Position numbers and translations under genes: made by a program
Notes under the pieces: model-generated
Database searches by the model: none
What the model saw: only the letters and a program-made list of their open reading frames with translations
What the model was told of the DNA's origin: nothing
Shown here: positions 46,179 to 55,917 of the stretch, in pieces
Layout of the letters: every line of letters begins with the position of its first letter
Position numbering within the stretch: the first letter of the stretch is position 1
NCBI GenBank assembly: GCA_029863125.1
Contig: JAOTWB010000012.1
Location: 1 to 56,145 of the forward strand
Reading direction: 5' to 3'
Length of the DNA: 56,145 bases
Origin: Gammaproteobacteria bacterium
GTDB lineage: Bacteria > Pseudomonadota > Gammaproteobacteria > Steroidobacterales > Woeseiaceae

Positions 46179-47902
46179 CGCCGCTTCGGGATGTAAAGGT
46201 CCGTTAGCGTTCCTTCGAACGCTTCCGCAGCCATACCCACGGTCTCCGCCAGGGTCGGATGCGGATGAATCGTCAGGCCGATGTCCGCTGCATCGGCGCC
46301 CATTTCGATGGCCAGACCGATCTCTGCGACCAAATCGCCTGCATTGGGGCCGACTACGGCGCCGCCCAACACGCGCTTGGTCTGCTTGTCGAACAGCAGC
46401 TTAGTGAGTCCTTCGGAACGTCCCAGCGCCAGCGCGCGGCCACTCGCGGCCCACGGAAACTGCGCTTTCTCGTACTCCACGCCCTGCGCTTTTGCGTCGA
46501 GCTCTGTCAAGCCGACCCACGCGATTTCCGGGTCCGTGTAGGCTACGGACGGAATCGTGCGCGCATCAAAATAACTTCTCTCCCCTGCCGCAACTTCGGC
46601 AGCGACTTTGGCTTCGTGCGTCGCCTTATGCGCCAGCATCGGTCCACCGGCGAGGTCGCCGATCGCGAATATATGAGCAACGTTGCTGCGCATCTGCTTG
46701 TCGACGGCAATGATGCCGCGCGAATCGACATTGACGCCGGCATGCTCGGCGTCCAGCAAACCGCCGTTCGCCTTTCGTCCCACCGCCACGAGTACTCGAT
46801 CGTAAACGCCGACCGACGGCGCTTTTTCGCCTTCAAAACTGACTTCGATGCCGGGCACCGTGGCGCGCATGCCGGTTACCTTGGTTGACACCATGATAGC
46901 TTCGTAGCGTTTCCTGATGATCTTCAGGAAAGGCCGGAGCAGGTCCGGATCCGTACCTGGCATCAGCGAATCGGTCAGCTCGACAACGCTGACGTCAGCG
47001 CCGAGCGCACTGTAGACACAGGCCATTTCCAGGCCGATGATGCCGCCGCCGACGACAAGAAGCCGCTTGGGCAGAGGCGCAAGTTCAAGTGCGCCGGTCG
47101 AATCGACAATGCGCGGATCCTCCGGCAGACCCGGCAACATCATGGGTTCGGAACCCGCGGCGATGATGCATTGCTCGAAATCGACGGTTTCGTCATTGTC
47201 GAGCTGCAGGCGATGAGCGGCCGTAAACCGGGCCGTCCCCCGGATGACCCGAACTTTACGCTGCTTCGCCATGGTCGACAGACCGCTCGTCAGCTGCCCA
47301 ATGACCTGGTTCTTCCATTCGCGCAGTTTTTCCGCCTCGATCCTGGGTTTGCCGAACGTAACGCCATGCTCAGCCATGGCGGCCGCTTCGTCGATGACCT
47401 TGGCGGCATGCAGCAGTGCTTTCGAGGGAATGCAACCGACGTTCAGGCAGACCCCGCCGAGAACGGGTGATCGCTCGATGAGAATGACATCGAGACCCAG
47501 GTCAGCTGCGCGGAATGCGGCCGTATAGCCACCGGGCCCCGCGCCGATCACGACCAGCTTAGCCGAATGTGTTGCATCGCCCTCCTGCGTCCTTGTCGCG
47601 ACAATCTCCGGCGCCGACATCTTGCGGGTCGATTCGATATTTTCGACCGGCACTTCGGATCCAGCGCCAGCGGCTTCTATCGTCACGACGGCGGAGCCTG
47701 TCGAGACTTTGTCGCCGACCTTGACGTCGACCGAAACAACGGTCCCGGCCTGGCTGGCGGGGATGTCCATCGAGGCTTTGTCCGTTTCCAGCGTGAGCAG
47801 CGGATCTTCGACCGCTACGCTGTCACCTGGCGCGACCAGGATCTCGATGACCTCGACATCTTCAAAGTCACCCAGGTCGGGAACCGTCAGCTGCACTCTC
47901 AC
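46175..47902 (-). CDS. lpdA: Dihydrolipoyl dehydrogenase with N-terminal lipoyl domain
   Basis: 575 residues; plain E3 has about 470, the excess being an N-terminal lipoyl domain (about 1-75) with the lipoyl Lys in E-T-D-K-A-S-M-D and an Ala/Glu linker. The FAD domain starts with G-A-G-P-G-G-Y-T near 118, the redox disulfide is in G-G-V-C-L-N-V-G-C-I-P, and the C-terminal H-P-H-P-T-L-A-E supplies the catalytic base. It reoxidises lipoamide to make NADH in the pyruvate dehydrogenase complex. The GTG start shares one base with the aceF stop (TAGTG). Confidence 0.95.
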   Translation of the reverse strand: MRVQLTVPDLGDFEDVEVIEILVAPGDSVAVEDPLLTLETDKASMDIPASQAGTVVSVDVKVGDKVSTGSAVVTIEAAGAGSEVPVENIESTRKMSAPEIVATRTQEGDATHSAKLVVIGAGPGGYTAAFRAADLGLDVILIERSPVLGGVCLNVGCIPSKALLHAAKVIDEAAAMAEHGVTFGKPRIEAEKLREWKNQVIGQLTSGLSTMAKQRKVRVIRGTARFTAAHRLQLDNDETVDFEQCIIAAGSEPMMLPGLPEDPRIVDSTGALELAPLPKRLLVVGGGIIGLEMACVYSALGADVSVVELTDSLMPGTDPDLLRPFLKIIRKRYEAIMVSTKVTGMRATVPGIEVSFEGEKAPSVGVYDRVLVAVGRKANGGLLDAEHAGVNVDSRGIIAVDKQMRSNVAHIFAIGDLAGGPMLAHKATHEAKVAAEVAAGERSYFDARTIPSVAYTDPEIAWVGLTELDAKAQGVEYEKAQFPWAASGRALALGRSEGLTKLLFDKQTKRVLGGAVVGPNAGDLVAEIGLAIEMGADAADIGLTIHPHPTLAETVGMAAEAFEGTLTDLYIPKRR

Positions 47903-49239
47903 TAGGGAATCGCCTGAAGCAGTGAATTGACGTCGGCCAGCTTCTTGCCGAGAAAGGTCGTGAATCGGACCGCCTGCGCGCCGTCGATAACGCGGTGATC
48001 GTAGGAGAGCGACAGTGGCAGCATCAGTCGCGGTTCAAACTCCGAGCCGTTCCAGACCGGCTGCATGGACGAGCGCGACACGCCGAGGATTGCCACTTCG
48101 GGCGCGTTGACGATAGGCGTGAACGCCGTACCGCCGATGCCGCCCAGGCTCGAGATCGTGAACGTTGCGCCCTGCAGCTGGTCCGCTTTCAGCTTGCCTT
48201 CGCGCGCCAGCGCCGAGAGCTCGCCGAGTTCCCTCGCGAGTTCATAAACGTCTTTCTTGTCCGCATCGCGGATCACGGGAACCATGAGTCCCTGGTCCGT
48301 GTCGGCGGCAAAGCCAAGATGACAGTATTTCTTGAAGACCAGGCTGGTACCGTCGTCCGACAGCGACGCATTAACCTTCGGGAATTCTTCGAGAGCCGCG
48401 ACACAGGCTTTCATTACGAACGCCAGCGGCGTCAAACCGATACCCCGTTCTTTTGCGGGTCCCTTGAGCGCCTGGCGCCTGGCCTCGAGGTCCGTGATGT
48501 CGGCCAGGTCGTGCTGGGTGACGTGCGGCACGTTGCTCCAGCTTGCCTGGAGCCGCGGACCCGAAATCTTCTGAATACGCGTGAGGGGCTGCACCTCCAC
48601 CTCGCCGAATTTGGCAAAGTCGACGCGTGGCGTTTTCAGCAGTCCCCCGCCGTCGGGCGCTGCCGCCTGCCCGGTCAGGATAGCCTTGACGAACGCCTTG
48701 ACGTCATCATGCACTACGCGGTTTTTCGCGCCGCTGCCTTTGACCTGCACGAGATTGACGCCGAGCTCCCGTGCCAGCTTTCTTACCGATGGGCTGGCGT
48801 GGGCTTTCGAGAAGCCGGCTTCGTCAATCCTTGGTAGCGTCCTGGCAGAAGGTATTGGCGCGGACTTCTCGGGTTCCAGTCTTGGCGCAGGAGCCCGCGC
48901 TGCTGCAGCAGGTGTCGCAGCGGCGGGCTCGACCGTCTGCGCTGTCTCGCCAGCCGGTTCCGCGGCCGCCGCCGGCGTCATGGCGACCGTGTCGCTGATC
49001 TGCGCCGTCATTCTGCCGATAACGTCGCCGGTCGAAACCGTGTCACCAACGGCGACCGTCAGTCTTTCGATGATGCCGCTTTCGGGCGCCGGCACGTCAA
49101 ATGAAGCTTTGTCCGTCTCGAGAGTAATGAGACCGTCCTCTCGAGCCACTGTATCGCCCGGTGCGACGAGCAGCTCGATGATCTCGACGTTTTCGAAATC
49201 GCCGAGATCGGGAACAACAATGTCGATCGAATTCGCCAT
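47902..49239 (-). CDS. aceF: Pyruvate dehydrogenase E2, dihydrolipoyl acetyltransferase
   Basis: 445 residues with a single lipoyl domain (about 1-75, E-T-D-K-A-S-F-D), a Pro/Ala linker, an E1/E3-binding domain (A-S-P-S-V-R-K-L-A-R-E-L-G near 150) and the catalytic domain ending with S-Y-D-H-R-V-I-D-G-A (catalytic His and Asp). It moves acetyl groups to CoA. E. coli has three lipoyl domains; here E2 has one and E3 another. The gene lies 18 bases after aceE. Confidence 0.96.
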   Translation of the reverse strand: MANSIDIVVPDLGDFENVEIIELLVAPGDTVAREDGLITLETDKASFDVPAPESGIIERLTVAVGDTVSTGDVIGRMTAQISDTVAMTPAAAAEPAGETAQTVEPAAATPAAAARAPAPRLEPEKSAPIPSARTLPRIDEAGFSKAHASPSVRKLARELGVNLVQVKGSGAKNRVVHDDVKAFVKAILTGQAAAPDGGGLLKTPRVDFAKFGEVEVQPLTRIQKISGPRLQASWSNVPHVTQHDLADITDLEARRQALKGPAKERGIGLTPLAFVMKACVAALEEFPKVNASLSDDGTSLVFKKYCHLGFAADTDQGLMVPVIRDADKKDVYELARELGELSALAREGKLKADQLQGATFTISSLGGIGGTAFTPIVNAPEVAILGVSRSSMQPVWNGSEFEPRLMLPLSLSYDHRVIDGAQAVRFTTFLGKKLADVNSLLQAIP

Positions 49240-49257
49240 AACGAAATCCCGGCCGAA

Positions 49258-51921
49258 CTACAGCGTCACCGGATCGCGACGATCCGGATCGATGCCATAT
49301 TTCTCGATGGCCTGGATGACGGTCTTTTGGTCGAGTACGCCGTCGTCGGCCAGTGCCTTGAGCGCGGTGATTGCAATGTATCGTCGATCGACCTCGAAGT
49401 GTTCACGCAGGGCTTTGCGAGCATCGCTGCGCCCGTAGCCATCGGTGCCGAGCGAGATAAAACGCCCCGGCATCCAGCGCTGGATCTGGTCGGCGATGAT
49501 CTTCATGTAGTCGGTCGCCGCAACGTACGGTCCCGGCCTGTTGCCCAGGCACTGCTCGATGTAACACTTACGCGGCTTTTCCGCCGGATGCAGCTGATTC
49601 CAGCGTTCGACCTCGAGCGCGTCGCGGCGCAGCTCATTAAAGCTCGTAACGGACCATACGTCTGCGGGTACGCCGAAATCCTGCAGCAGCAGCTCAGCGG
49701 CCGCGATCACCTCCCGCAGGATAGTGCCAGAGCCCATGAGCTGCGCACGAATCTTACCCTGGCCGCCGACCTGCAGCAGGTACATGCCGCGCAGAATACC
49801 GTCCTCCACCCCGGCCGGCATCGGTGGATGAATGTAGTTCTCATTCATGCAGGTGACGTAATAAAAGACGTCTTCCTGCTCGCCGATCATACGGCGCAGG
49901 CCGTCCTGGACGATGACCGCCAATTCGTACGCGTAAGTCGGGTCATAGGCGACACAGTTCGGCACGGTCGACGCGTTAACCAGGCTGTGGCCGTCCTGGT
50001 GCTGCAATCCTTCGCCGGCCAAGGTCGTGCGCCCGGCGGTGCCGCCGATCAGGAAACCGCGGGACTGCATGTCGCCGCCCGCCCAGATGAAATCGCCAAT
50101 GCGCTGAAAACCGAACATCGAGTAGTAGATATAGAATGGCACCATTGGCACGTCATGATGCGAATAGGATGTGCCGGCCGCCAGCCAGGAGCAGAATGCG
50201 CCCGCCTCATTGATACCTTCTTCGAGAATCTGGCCTTTCTTGTCCTCGCGGTAGTACATCAACTCGCCCGAGTCCTGGGGCTCATAAAGCTGTCCTTTTG
50301 ATGCGTAGATACCGACCTGGCGAAACAGACCTTCCATGCCAAAGGTTCGCGCTTCGTCGGGCACGATCGGCACGATATGCTTGCCTATCTGTTTGTCGCG
50401 CAGCAGCGCGGTGAGCAGCCGAACGAAGGCCATGGTCGTCGACGCTTCGCGCTCACCGGTACCCTCGATCTGGGTCCGGAATGCTTCGATTGGCGGCACC
50501 GGCAGCGCTTTCGACTTCGCGCGTCGCTTCGGCAACGAGCCCCCCATCGCATTGCGTCGCTCCAGCAAGTACTCGAGTTCGGCGCTGTGGGCTTCCGGTT
50601 TGCAGTACGGCACATTGTCGATATCTTTGTCCGAAACCGGGATATTGAATCGATCACGGAATTTCTTCAGCTGCTCGAGGCCGAGTTTTTTCTGTTGGTG
50701 CGCGATGTTCTGTCCCTCACCGGCCGATCCCATGCCGAAGCCCTTGACGGTTTTCGCGAGAATGATCGTCGGCGTGCCTTTGTGCTGCATCGCCGCGTCG
50801 TAGGCCGCGTACACTTTGAGCGGGTCGTGGCCGCCGCGATTCAGGCGCCAGATCTCTTCGTCCGACATGTTCGCGACCATCTCGGCCGTTTCCGGATGCT
50901 TGCCGAAAAAAGTGTCGCGAACGTACTTGCCGTCCATCGACTTGATTTTCTGATACTCACCGTCGACGGTTTCTTCCATTATCTGGCGCAGCTTGCCGGA
51001 CTGGTCTTTTGCCAACAGCGGATCCCACTTCGATCCCCAGATGACCTTGACGACATTCCAGCCTGCCCCGCCAAATGCCGCTTCGAGCTCCTGGATGATC
51101 TTGCCGTTGCCGCGCACCGGACCATCGAGCCGCTGCAGGTTACAGTTGACGACGAATACGAGGTTATCCAGGCCTTCGCGGACCGGCATCGTGATCGCGC
51201 CCATCGACTCGGGCTCGTCCATTTCACCATCGCCAAGGAAACACCAGACTTTGCGATCACTCGGCGCAACCAGGCCACGATTCTCCATGTAGCGCATGAA
51301 CCGTGCCTGGTAGATGGCCATCATCGGGCCAAGACCCATCGAGACGGTCGGGAATTGCCAGAATTCCGGCATCAGCCAGGGGTGCGGATAGGACGACAAG
51401 CCGCCGCCACCGACTTCCTGTCGGAAGCGGTTGAGCTGATTTTCGTGCAGCCGTCCTTCGAGGTAGGCGCGTGCATAGATACCCGGCGCCGAATGTCCCT
51501 GCATGAAAACCAGGTCGCCGCCGTGCTTTTCACTGGCGGCACGCCAGAAATGGTTGAATCCCACCTCATACAGGGTTGCGGAGGAGGCATAGCTCGAAAT
51601 GTGGCCGCCGTATTCCGTACTCTTGCGATTCGCCTGCACGACCATCGCCATCGCATTCCAGCGTATGTAGGCCTCGATGCGACGCTCAAGAGAGCGATCG
51701 CCCGGATACTCGGGTTGACGCGCCGTGGAGATCGTATTCAGGTATGCCGTGTTCGGCGTATAGGGCAGATAGGCCCCCGAACGACGCGCGAAATCGATCA
51801 TCTGGTTCAGCAGGAAATGGGCCCGCTCGGGTCCGTGCAGGGCAAGAACCGAATCGATCGACTCCAGCCATTCGGTGGTCTCGACCGGGTCTATGTCATC
51901 GAAAGGATTGAAGTTACTCAT
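49258..51921 (-). CDS. aceE: Pyruvate dehydrogenase E1 component (homodimeric)
   Basis: 887 residues, the E. coli length. Thiamine-diphosphate decarboxylase of the pyruvate dehydrogenase complex. The thiamine site has G-D-G-E-M-D-E-P near 229 and the later N-C-N-L-Q-R-L-D-G-P. The start is ATG 51921 (M-S-N-F-N-P-F); a GTG four codons earlier is less likely. It is first of the aceE-aceF-lpdA operon. I see no PdhR box (AATTGGTnnnACCAATT) upstream. Confidence 0.97.
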   Translation of the reverse strand: MSNFNPFDDIDPVETTEWLESIDSVLALHGPERAHFLLNQMIDFARRSGAYLPYTPNTAYLNTISTARQPEYPGDRSLERRIEAYIRWNAMAMVVQANRKSTEYGGHISSYASSATLYEVGFNHFWRAASEKHGGDLVFMQGHSAPGIYARAYLEGRLHENQLNRFRQEVGGGGLSSYPHPWLMPEFWQFPTVSMGLGPMMAIYQARFMRYMENRGLVAPSDRKVWCFLGDGEMDEPESMGAITMPVREGLDNLVFVVNCNLQRLDGPVRGNGKIIQELEAAFGGAGWNVVKVIWGSKWDPLLAKDQSGKLRQIMEETVDGEYQKIKSMDGKYVRDTFFGKHPETAEMVANMSDEEIWRLNRGGHDPLKVYAAYDAAMQHKGTPTIILAKTVKGFGMGSAGEGQNIAHQQKKLGLEQLKKFRDRFNIPVSDKDIDNVPYCKPEAHSAELEYLLERRNAMGGSLPKRRAKSKALPVPPIEAFRTQIEGTGEREASTTMAFVRLLTALLRDKQIGKHIVPIVPDEARTFGMEGLFRQVGIYASKGQLYEPQDSGELMYYREDKKGQILEEGINEAGAFCSWLAAGTSYSHHDVPMVPFYIYYSMFGFQRIGDFIWAGGDMQSRGFLIGGTAGRTTLAGEGLQHQDGHSLVNASTVPNCVAYDPTYAYELAVIVQDGLRRMIGEQEDVFYYVTCMNENYIHPPMPAGVEDGILRGMYLLQVGGQGKIRAQLMGSGTILREVIAAAELLLQDFGVPADVWSVTSFNELRRDALEVERWNQLHPAEKPRKCYIEQCLGNRPGPYVAATDYMKIIADQIQRWMPGRFISLGTDGYGRSDARKALREHFEVDRRYIAITALKALADDGVLDQKTVIQAIEKYGIDPDRRDPVTL

Positions 51922-51987
51922 AATTCCGTCCACCGGGCGTTTGCCGGGGCACTTCCCGGCGCGTCGCGTGAATTACCTGAAGCGTCC

Positions 51988-51996
51988 TGCTAGGAT
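51988..51996 (+). promoter_or_regulatory. Extended -10 candidate upstream of the second M17 gene
   Basis: TGCTAGGAT, 99 bases before the ATG at 52096, in the 174-base gap shared with divergent aceE. Third instance of TGCTAGnnT in this window. Confidence 0.3.
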
Positions 51997-52095
51997 CACG
52001 GCTTCGTTGCACCGGGCGGCGCGATTCGCTAGTGCGGCCGCCATCTTCGGGGTTTGTGCCGTGAGCGTCAAGCTCACGGTGGAGAATTAGATCGC

Positions 52096-53604
52096 ATGAC
52101 AACTGTCGTCCCTGACATCCATGATATTCGTATCTTTCAAAAGCCTGGCCGTGTCACCGGCCGGGTTGCCGACTCGGTCGATCAGTTACTTTTGATACTA
52201 CCTGCCAGACCGACCGTGGCGCATTTTCGACAGCTTCCACAGGGCAGCAAATTACAGGGTGTTTATCGAAAACGCGTAGCCGGCTCCACGCCGGCATTCG
52301 CGACGCATCTCGCCAACAAAAAGCAGACCCTGCTCGTTGCCGGCACGATTAGCGGTGATGCCAGCGCCTTCGAACAGCTGACGCTGGGCCGCAAACTCGT
52401 CGCTGCGGCAACCGGCCAAAAGGCCGGCGTTCTCGGCATTTGTGCCGTTGGATTCGAACCCGATGCGCAGGCAACCCTTGTCAACAACGTGCTCGCAGCG
52501 GCCCTGGCTGCGGGTCTGAAGCTGCCCACGTTTAAAAGCAAAGCGGCGCCCGCCAAGATCAAGAGCATCCGGCTGCTCGGCCTCAGCAAACCGCTCGACA
52601 CCAGCCGGACGGAGGCCGAAGCGAAGGGCAACAATCTCGCGCGCTGGCTTACCTCACTGCCGCCAAACATGCTGGATGCCGTTCGCTACGCGGATGTCGT
52701 CAAAGACCTGGCAAAAGAGCGCGGCTGGCAGTACAAGCGTTTTGTTACGAAGGATCTCAAGGCGCTCGGTGCCGGTGCGTTCCTGGCGGTTGCTCAGGGT
52801 AATGATGATGACAGTGCCGGCATCGTTCGTCTGCGTTATCGGCCGGGCGCTAAGAATGCGAATGCCGATCTGAGCCTGGTCGGGAAAGGCATCATTTTCG
52901 ACACGGGTGGCACCAACCTGAAGCCATTCGCGTCGATGCTCGACATGCACGGCGACATGCAGGGCAGCGCCGTCGCGCTCGGCACGTTCCTGACCATTTC
53001 CGAGCTCGAGCTGCCTCTTGCCGTCGACTGCTGGCTGGCACTGACAGAGAACCGCACCGGTCCGAATGCCTATAAATCGCAGGACGTCGTCACGGCCGCG
53101 AACGGCAAGACCATACAGATCATTCACACGGATGCCGAAGGACGCCTCGCGCTCGCGGATGCGCTGGTCCTCGCGAGTCGCGAGCACCCGGGGCTAATTA
53201 TTGACTACGCGACGCTAACCGGCACCTGCGTCAGTGCGATCACGAGCCGATATTCCGGCGTGTTCACCAACCGCGCCGAATGGCATTCTCGGCTGAAGAG
53301 AGCCGGCCGGCGCTCCGGCGAGCGCGTATGGCCGTTCCCGATCGGCAAGGAATTCCTGACAGAGCTGAAAAGCGACACGGCCGACTTCATGCAGTGCCTG
53401 CCGAAAGGCGCAGGTGACCATATCCTCGCGGCCAGCTTCCTCGCCGAGTTCGTCGAGAACGATATTCCCTGGGTACACCTCGATCTGAGCGCTGCTGATC
53501 GCGCTGGCGGTCTTGCCCATGTCGGCTCCAAGTTCACAGGATTCGGCGTCCGCTACACGATAAGCGTTATCCTTGACGAGAAACTATTCAAGGCAAGCCC
53601 GTAA
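52096..53604 (+). CDS. M17 leucyl aminopeptidase family protein
   Basis: 502 residues, the second M17 peptidase here and clearly diverged from PepA. The catalytic domain keeps V-G-K-G-I-I-F-D-T-G-G-T-N-L-K-P, G-D-M-Q-G-S-A and H-T-D-A-E-G-R; the usual N of N-T-D-A-E-G-R is H and the usual M-K before the D-M is M-H. By analogy with lens aminopeptidase, the metal ligands (Lys, Asp, Asp, Asp, Glu) and the catalytic Lys and Arg are all present, so activity is likely. Substrate preference is unknown. It is divergent from aceE and followed at once by rnt. Confidence 0.88.
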   Translation: MTTVVPDIHDIRIFQKPGRVTGRVADSVDQLLLILPARPTVAHFRQLPQGSKLQGVYRKRVAGSTPAFATHLANKKQTLLVAGTISGDASAFEQLTLGRKLVAAATGQKAGVLGICAVGFEPDAQATLVNNVLAAALAAGLKLPTFKSKAAPAKIKSIRLLGLSKPLDTSRTEAEAKGNNLARWLTSLPPNMLDAVRYADVVKDLAKERGWQYKRFVTKDLKALGAGAFLAVAQGNDDDSAGIVRLRYRPGAKNANADLSLVGKGIIFDTGGTNLKPFASMLDMHGDMQGSAVALGTFLTISELELPLAVDCWLALTENRTGPNAYKSQDVVTAANGKTIQIIHTDAEGRLALADALVLASREHPGLIIDYATLTGTCVSAITSRYSGVFTNRAEWHSRLKRAGRRSGERVWPFPIGKEFLTELKSDTADFMQCLPKGAGDHILAASFLAEFVENDIPWVHLDLSAADRAGGLAHVGSKFTGFGVRYTISVILDEKLFKASP

Positions 53605-54246
53605 GTGAATGACGAAATCCAAATGTCAGATCGCTTCCGCGGTTTTCTGCCTGTCGTCGTCGACGTGGAAACAGGTGGGTTCAACTCGCAGACCGACGCC
53701 CTGCTCGAAATTGCCGTCGTCTTGCTCAATTTTGATTCGGGCGGCCTGTTCAGGCGCGGAGAGACCATTCGCTACCACGTGAAGCCGTTCGAAGGCGCCA
53801 ACCTCGAAGCCGCGTCGCTCGCGGTCAACGGCATCGACCCTTTTCATCCGCTGCGCCCCGCCATCGATGAACGCGACGCGTTACAGCGCACTTTTCGCGA
53901 GGTCCGCCGCGCCGTAAGGGAAAGCCGATGCAGTCGCGCCGTGCTGGTAGGCCATAACGCACATTTTGACCTCGGCTTCCTGAATCAGGCGGTCGAGCGC
54001 TCCTCGATAAAACGCAACCCGTTTCATCCTTTCAGCTGTTTCGACACGGTGACCTTATGCGGAATAGCTTTCGGCCAGACGGTTCTGGCCCGCGCGGCAG
54101 TCGCTGCGGGACTGGGATGGGACGAGACTCAGGCACATTCGGCGTCTTACGACGCGGAAGTGACCGCGGACCTCTTCTGCGCAATCGTCAATTCCTACCG
54201 CGACATCTACGAGGCGGCGCTCAAGAATGCCCCGCCGCAGCCGTAG
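53605..54246 (+). CDS. rnt: Ribonuclease T
   Basis: 213 residues. DEDD-family 3'-5' exonuclease that trims tRNA 3' ends and other small RNAs. The motifs are V-D-V-E-T-G-G-F-N near 19, H-N-A-H-F-D-L-G near 116 and H-S-A-S-Y-D-A-E near 178. The family-typical [11 protein letters not shown] is close to the start. A GTG at 53605 directly follows the upstream stop; an ATG at 53623 (M-S-D-R-F) is an equally possible start. It converges on grxD. Confidence 0.93.
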   Translation: MNDEIQMSDRFRGFLPVVVDVETGGFNSQTDALLEIAVVLLNFDSGGLFRRGETIRYHVKPFEGANLEAASLAVNGIDPFHPLRPAIDERDALQRTFREVRRAVRESRCSRAVLVGHNAHFDLGFLNQAVERSSIKRNPFHPFSCFDTVTLCGIAFGQTVLARAAVAAGLGWDETQAHSASYDAEVTADLFCAIVNSYRDIYEAALKNAPPQP

Positions 54247-54258
54247 CTCAACCCCAGC

Positions 54259-54573
54259 TCAATTGACGCTCTCCTCGAGCAGTTTTTGCAGCTCGCCTGA
54301 GCGGTACATCTCAATGACGATATCGCAGCCACCGATCAGCTCACCCTTGACGTAGAGCTGCGGGAAGGTCGGCCAGTTTGAATATTCCTTGAGCCCGTCA
54401 CGTATCTCGGGGTCTTCAAAAATATTCACAAAGGAATAGGGCTTGCCGATCGCGTTCAGCGCTGCAACAGCCTGCCCCGAAAACCCGCACTGTGGAAAAT
54501 CGGGCGTGCCCTTCATGTATAGCAGCACGTCGTTCGAGCCGAGCTGGTCTTTGATTCTGTTTTTTACATCCAC
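54259..54573 (-). CDS. grxD: Monothiol glutaredoxin Grx4 (CGFS type)
   Basis: 104 residues. The C-G-F-S active site near residues 29-32, K-G-T-P-D-F-P-Q just before it and W-P-T-F-P-Q-L-Y-V-K-G with G-G-C-D later are characteristic. These proteins carry 2Fe-2S clusters with glutathione and pass them on. The start is GTG 54573, preceded by an AGG-type ribosome site; no in-frame ATG is available near it. Confidence 0.95.
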   Translation of the reverse strand: MDVKNRIKDQLGSNDVLLYMKGTPDFPQCGFSGQAVAALNAIGKPYSFVNIFEDPEIRDGLKEYSNWPTFPQLYVKGELIGGCDIVIEMYRSGELQKLLEESVN

Positions 54574-54645
54574 ATCAGTTACCTGTTTGTCCGCTGACAG
54601 CCACTCAGGATTGGGTCGCTGTCGTATATTTCAATGCTGCCACCG

Positions 54646-54996
54646 TCAGTTGGCCGCGCTCTGGTCCTCAACCACGATGTGGTTATTAACGGCCCGTACG
54701 CCGCCGGTGCCTTTCGCAATCGATTCGGCCTTCTCGCGAGCAACGTAGCTGCCGACCGTCCCCGACAGAGTCACCGTGCCCTGCCAGGTCCGAACGCCGA
54801 TGTCGAACACGCTTACGATCGAATCCGCAGCGTACTTGCCCTTGATCTTGGTGGTTATAGCGGCATCGGAAGCGACTACGCTAGGGGGACGCTCGTCCCT
54901 GCCGTGCTGGTAACCGCCCGCGGATCCACCTCCAATCATGAGGCCAGTACAGCCGCAAAGCATCAGCACCGATAAAAGAACAACAAAGACCCGCAT
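54646..54996 (-). CDS. BON-domain lipoprotein
   Basis: 116 residues. Signal peptide with lipobox L-C-G-C (about 13-16), a Gly-rich spacer, then one BON domain (about 40-110) with D-A-A-I-T-T-K-I-K-G-K and V-T-L-S-G-T-V-G-S. OsmY/DolP-type proteins of this kind bind phospholipid and support envelope integrity under osmotic stress; only one domain is present here. A good GGAGAG ribosome site precedes ATG 54996. Confidence 0.87.
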   Translation of the reverse strand: MRVFVVLLSVLMLCGCTGLMIGGGSAGGYQHGRDERPPSVVASDAAITTKIKGKYAADSIVSVFDIGVRTWQGTVTLSGTVGSYVAREKAESIAKGTGGVRAVNNHIVVEDQSAAN

Positions 54997-55107
54997 TTCA
55001 TCTCTCCGTATTGAATCCGTGATTGTACCGTTAAACGCCGCTCAGACGAGCCGCCATTTCATCGTCGATCGCCCATTGTTATTCCTTCATAACTCATATA
55101 ATCAATA

Positions 55108-55120
55108 AGTTACATTAACT
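55108..55120. promoter_or_regulatory. Inverted repeat in the AT-rich gap 54997-55280
   Basis: AGTTA-CAT-TAACT is a perfect 5-base inverted repeat with a 3-base spacer, inside an AT-rich stretch (about 55078-55137) that stands out from the GC-rich surroundings. It lies between the divergent BON and PuuD-like genes and could be an operator. No gene is seen in this 284-base gap. Confidence 0.3.
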
Positions 55121-55193
55121 ATCTAGACTAGCTATCAACCCAAGGCGGGGCATCGTTCGATGCAAATAATTCTCTTTTCCGAACGGCACTCTC

Positions 55194-55199
55194 TATAAT
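55194..55199 (+). promoter_or_regulatory. -10 element for the PuuD-like gene
   Basis: A perfect TATAAT, 81 bases before the ATG at 55281. The -35 is weak. The leader of about 75 bases ends in a GGAG ribosome site. Confidence 0.45.
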
Positions 55200-55280
55200 A
55201 CCGACAGCGCGCGGGCGCGATCACTCCCGATACGCATTTAGAATAATCCAATAATCAAGAATCTTTCGGAGAACCAAACA

Positions 55281-55895
55281 ATGAATCCCTTGAAGAGCAT
55301 TGGCGGCACGATCATCGGCGGCTTCGTCCTTGCGATCATTATTGTACTCGTTACCAAAGGCAATCACATGGTGGCAGGCATCAGCGCCCAGTCTTTGATC
55401 ATCTGGCTGCATGTTCTCTCCGGGATTACCTGGATCGGCCTGCTCTACTACTTCAACTTCGTGCAGGTTCCGGCACTTGGCGAGGCTGCCAGTGACGAGG
55501 GTGGCCCGGGAGGAGCGGGCATCGCCAAATACGTAGCCCCGCGCGCCTTGGCCTGGTTTCGCTGGGGCGCTCTCGCCACCTGGCTCACCGGCGCAGCATT
55601 CCTGTTTCACAAGGGCCAGATGCTCAACGCGTTCATGCTTGGCCTGAACACCGATCCGGTGAACCAGTATGCGATGACCATCGGTGTCGGTGCCTGGCTT
55701 GGCACGATAATGCTGTTCAACGTATGGGTATTGATCTGGCCCAACCAGAAAAAGGTGCTGGGCATGGTGGAAGCCACCGGCGACCAGGTCGCGAAAGCAA
55801 AGAACATCGCGTTCCTGGCATCGCGCTCCAATACGTTGATGTCCATTCCGATGGCCATGAGCATGGTCGGCGCGGGCCACGGCTGGTTCATGTAG
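55281..55895 (+). CDS. PuuD-like (urate hydroxylase family) membrane protein without cytochrome domain
   Basis: 204 residues with five to six membrane helices. The segment [21 protein letters not shown] near residue 43, and later A-L-A-W-F-R-W-G-A near 92, match the membrane domain of PuuD/DUF989. True PuuD urate hydroxylases carry a C-terminal cytochrome c domain with C-x-x-C-H, which is absent here, so urate oxidation should not be assumed. It stands alone, with a strong -10 upstream and a strong terminator downstream. Confidence 0.8.
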   Translation: MNPLKSIGGTIIGGFVLAIIIVLVTKGNHMVAGISAQSLIIWLHVLSGITWIGLLYYFNFVQVPALGEAASDEGGPGGAGIAKYVAPRALAWFRWGALATWLTGAAFLFHKGQMLNAFMLGLNTDPVNQYAMTIGVGAWLGTIMLFNVWVLIWPNQKKVLGMVEATGDQVAKAKNIAFLASRSNTLMSIPMAMSMVGAGHGWFM

Positions 55896-55917
55896 AGCAG
55901 AGTCAGACTGTATCAAT

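Noticed and set aside
50377-51993. 538-codon open frame antisense to aceE
   Set aside because: It lies wholly over aceE, resembles no family, and has no ribosome site; a shadow of codon bias.
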